From contig MPUH01000066.1 in NCBI GenBank assembly GCA_001970955.1, positions 1-64,000 of the forward strand: DNA of 64,000 nt, in the 5' to 3' direction. How positions within the stretch are numbered: position 1 is the stretch's first letter; each line of letters starts with the position of its first letter. The stretch is from Stentor coeruleus. Taxonomy: Eukaryota; Ciliophora; Heterotrichea; Heterotrichida; Stentoridae. The notes under the pieces are model-generated. The model did no database searches and was not told where the DNA came from. It saw nothing but the letters and a program-made list of their open reading frames with translations. A program made the position numbers and the translations under genes. Positions 61,487 through 64,000 of this stretch are shown here, piece by piece.

Positions 61487-64000
61487 ATGCTAAAATCTGG
61501 TAGTGCGTTTACACCTTCAATAGCCGAAGTCCATAAAGTGACTGGGGTAAGTTTTGGAATCCTCCGTCCAGATGAAATTGAAGCTATGTCTGCTGATACA
61601 ATAACCCATACAGACATTTATGATGATGAAGGAAAGCCTAAAGACCAAGGCGTAAATAGTCTTTTAATGGGAACAAATGACAATTTGTTACAATGTAAAA
61701 CTTGTAATGGGCGGAAGAATGACTGCCCAGGACATTTTGGCCATATCAAACTTGCTAAACCAGTGTATCATTTCGGCTTCCTTAATGAAATCAGACGGGT
61801 ATTACGATCTGTATGTTTCAATTGTTCAAGACTTCTTCTTAGCCATAGTGATCCACGTTTCCAAACAGCTGTAAAAATCAAAAACCCTAAAGCTCGAGGT
61901 AAACAATTATATAAAATATGTGAAGGGATAAAAAAATGCCCAACAGCTCAAGGAGAAAAAGAAGCAGACGAAGATAACGAAGAAGGGAATTTTGGTGGAT
62001 GTGGCAAAATCCAACCAAAAATCATAAGAGATGGTATAGGATTAGTTGTAGAATATAATGAAGCTGTTGATGATCAGCCTGATAGAAAAAGACGTTTGAA
62101 TGCTGAAGATGCTTTGAAAATATTAAAAGGGGTTTCTGATGTTGATTGTGAAGCTTTAGGATTTGATCCTGCCCGCTCGCGACCAGACTGGATGATTGTC
62201 CAAGTGCTTCCAGTTGCCCCTCCTTGTGTCCGTCCATATGTGGTTTTAGATTCAACATTGCGTAGTGAGGATGATTTAACCCATCAATATACTCAGATAT
62301 TAAAAACTAATAACAAATTAGCAAATGAAATTGAAAGAGGATCACCACAGCATCTTATAAATCAAGACATTATGGTCTTACAATTCCATGTAGCTACACT
62401 TTTTAATAATGAAATCCCAGGACAACCTCAAGCTAAACATAGATCAGGAAAACCAATAAAAAGTATCAGTCAAAGGCTTAAAGGTAAAGAAGGGAGGATT
62501 AGAGGAAATCTTATGGGAAAAAGAGTTGATTTTTCTGCTAGAACTGTGATTACCCCAGATCCTAATTTAAGCTTAGATCAATTAGGTGTCCCTAGATCCA
62601 TAGCACTTAATCTAACTATTCCAGAAACAGTCACACATTTTAATATGGAAAAGATGAAAATTCTTGTTGATAATGGACCAGCTATGCACCCTGGAGCTAA
62701 ATATATAATCCGTTCTGATGGGAGTATAATTGACTTAAAATATGTTAGAAGACATACAGAGCTTCATTTAGAATATGGGTATAAAGTTGAAAGACATATC
62801 ACAAATGGAGATTTCGTTATTTTTAACAGACAACCTTCTTTACATAAAATGTCGATGATGGCCCATTCTGTTGTAATTTTGCCTTATTCGACTTTTAGAT
62901 TGAATTTATCAGTGACAACACCTTATAATGCTGATTTTGATGGAGATGAAATGAATATGCATGTTCCACAAAGCTTAGAAACTAAAGCTGAACTTACAGA
63001 AATAATGCATGTGCCTAAACAGATTGTCTCGCCACAAAGTAATAGACCTGTTATGGGTGTTGTTCAGGATTCATTACTTGGGGTATCATTGTTTACTAGA
63101 AGGGATATGTTTTTAGAGCTTCATGAGGTTATGAATTTGCTTATGTGGATTGATAATTTTAATGGAAGGTTACCAGTTCCTTGTGTATTAAAGCCAAGAC
63201 CTTTATGGACTGGGAAACAGATTTTTTCGCTTTTGTTGCCGGAGGTTAATTTGACAAGATACTCATCAACTCATGATGGGGATAAGGATTCTTCAAGTAG
63301 AGATACGGAGGTTTTGATTGAAAAAGGAGAACTATTGACTGGGATTGTGGATAAAAGAACTGTTGGGTCATCTTCTGGCTCACTTATACATGTTATATGG
63401 ATGGAACATGGTCCTATGCATACTAAAGACTTCTTATCTCGCTGCCAAAAAGTTGTCAACAACTGGCTTCTTATGCATTCTTTTAGTGTTGGGATCAGTG
63501 ATACCATAACTGAGTCATCATCAATTGACAACATCAGACAAACTCTTTCAACAGCCAAAGGGAAAATCATCAAACTTATAAACCAAGCACGTGAAGGCAA
63601 AATCCCATGTCAACCAGGTAAAAATATGATGGAAAGCTTTGAGTTCAAAGTTAACACAAAACTCAATGCTGCTCGTGATAAATCAGGTGAATTAGCAACA
63701 AAAAGTTTAAGTTTCAGAAATCGTGTCAAAGCTATGGTAAATGCAGGGTCAAAAGGTTCTGAAATAAACATCTGTCAAATCATGGCTTGTGTAGGTCAAC
63801 AAAATGTTGAAGGTCGAAGAATTCCATTTACTTTTATGAAAAGGACAATCCCACATTTTGGTAAAGACGACTATGGTCCTGAATCAAGAGGTTTTGTAGA
63901 AAATTCTTATATATCAGGTTTAACACCACAAGAGTTTTTTTTTCATGCTATGGGTGGTAGAGAAGGTTTAAGTGATACAGCTGTAAAAACTAGTGAAACT
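61487..64000 (+). CDS. RPB1: RNA polymerase II largest subunit RPB1, N-terminal part (cut by window edge)
   Basis: An open frame from ATG 61487 to the window end gives 838 residues with no stop and no visible intron; an in-frame TAA lies just upstream at 61475. Visible parts are the clamp zinc sites (C70, C73, C80, H83; then C110, C113 and a CGGC-like pair near 165), the LMGKRVDFSARTVITPDPNL switch region, and the active-site loop NADFDGDEMNMH. That loop carries the catalytic Mg ligands D483, D485 and D487, and the sequence runs on through MKRTIPHFGKDDYGPESRGF and PQEFFFHAMGGREGL, where the funnel and bridge helix begin. These are RPB1-type rather than RPA1 or RPC1. The C-terminal heptad domain lies outside the window. 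All Trp codons here are TGG. Confidence 0.97.
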   Translation, partial: MLKSGSAFTPSIAEVHKVTGVSFGILRPDEIEAMSADTITHTDIYDDEGKPKDQGVNSLLMGTNDNLLQCKTCNGRKNDCPGHFGHIKLAKPVYHFGFLNEIRRVLRSVCFNCSRLLLSHSDPRFQTAVKIKNPKARGKQLYKICEGIKKCPTAQGEKEADEDNEEGNFGGCGKIQPKIIRDGIGLVVEYNEAVDDQPDRKRRLNAEDALKILKGVSDVDCEALGFDPARSRPDWMIVQVLPVAPPCVRPYVVLDSTLRSEDDLTHQYTQILKTNNKLANEIERGSPQHLINQDIMVLQFHVATLFNNEIPGQPQAKHRSGKPIKSISQRLKGKEGRIRGNLMGKRVDFSARTVITPDPNLSLDQLGVPRSIALNLTIPETVTHFNMEKMKILVDNGPAMHPGAKYIIRSDGSIIDLKYVRRHTELHLEYGYKVERHITNGDFVIFNRQPSLHKMSMMAHSVVILPYSTFRLNLSVTTPYNADFDGDEMNMHVPQSLETKAELTEIMHVPKQIVSPQSNRPVMGVVQDSLLGVSLFTRRDMFLELHEVMNLLMWIDNFNGRLPVPCVLKPRPLWTGKQIFSLLLPEVNLTRYSSTHDGDKDSSSRDTEVLIEKGELLTGIVDKRTVGSSSGSLIHVIWMEHGPMHTKDFLSRCQKVVNNWLLMHSFSVGISDTITESSSIDNIRQTLSTAKGKIIKLINQAREGKIPCQPGKNMMESFEFKVNTKLNAARDKSGELATKSLSFRNRVKAMVNAGSKGSEINICQIMACVGQQNVEGRRIPFTFMKRTIPHFGKDDYGPESRGFVENSYISGLTPQEFFFHAMGGREGLSDTAVKTSET

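Noticed and set aside
1-64000. tRNA, rRNA, snRNA genes, transposons and virus-like elements
   Set aside because: I looked for B-box-like GGTTCGANTCC, Sm-site RNAs, transposase, reverse transcriptase and capsid motifs on both strands by eye and saw none; a covariance and profile search would be needed to exclude small RNAs.

Overview
This window looks like macronuclear DNA of a heterotrich ciliate, most likely Stentor. Three signs point there. Seven introns can be placed by joining reading frames, and all seven are exactly 15 nt long, GT...AG, with T at position 9 and A at position 10. TAA, TAG and TGA all act as true stops, so the code is standard; this argues against Blepharisma (TGA read as Trp) and Condylostoma. 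The DNA is very AT-rich, with nearly intronless genes separated by AT-rich spacers of a few hundred bases to 2.7 kb. No tRNA, rRNA, CRISPR, transposon or virus-like element was recognised.

Layout. 0-6.3 kb: tandem array of single-pass membrane proteins with a PA-like and LNR-like lumenal part and a cytosolic RING (third copy cut by the left edge), plus a broken kelch fragment. 7.1-9.7 kb (-): B-box-like zinc finger plus about 15 WD40 repeats, with a paralogue at 42.5-45.1 kb. 10.5-14.0 kb (+): a small basic protein disturbed by assembly duplications, a TPR/IQ protein, and a coiled-coil protein ending in a CaaX box (CILS) whose paralogue at 52.9-53.3 kb ends in CVLF. 14.7-23.4 kb (-): two giant secreted/membrane proteins built from 18-20 four-cysteine, tyrosine-rich modules, the most novel-looking genes here. 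24.3-36.9 kb: a small membrane protein, an RCC1-repeat/coiled-coil protein, an endonuclease/exonuclease/phosphatase-fold enzyme, a TLC-domain membrane protein, and three unrecognised proteins. 37.6-42.0 kb (-): importin-5 (split by an assembly duplication) and snRNP protein E (SmE). 46.2-50.2 kb (+): four tandem secreted ML-domain (NPC2/MD-2-like) proteins. 54.9-61.4 kb: a TMEM33-family ER protein with a possible CaaX tail, several unrecognised proteins and a 58-codon basic ORF. 61.5 kb to the right edge: the N-terminal 838 residues of RPB1, the largest RNA polymerase II subunit.

There is no operon logic. The genes are individually transcribed housekeeping genes (RPB1, SmE, importin, TMEM33) mixed with lineage-specific duplicated families. 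Two genome-scale patterns stand out. Flanks have strong strand polarity: on the coding strand, 3' flanks are G/T-rich with almost no C, and 5' flanks are C/A/T-rich with almost no G. At two such G-to-C switch points sits the same 39-nt element, with a shorter third copy at another. Single-N joins flanked by near-identical duplicated sequence (4488, 10808, 10883, 11040, 38893, 58972) look like unmerged contig overlaps and break two genes artificially.
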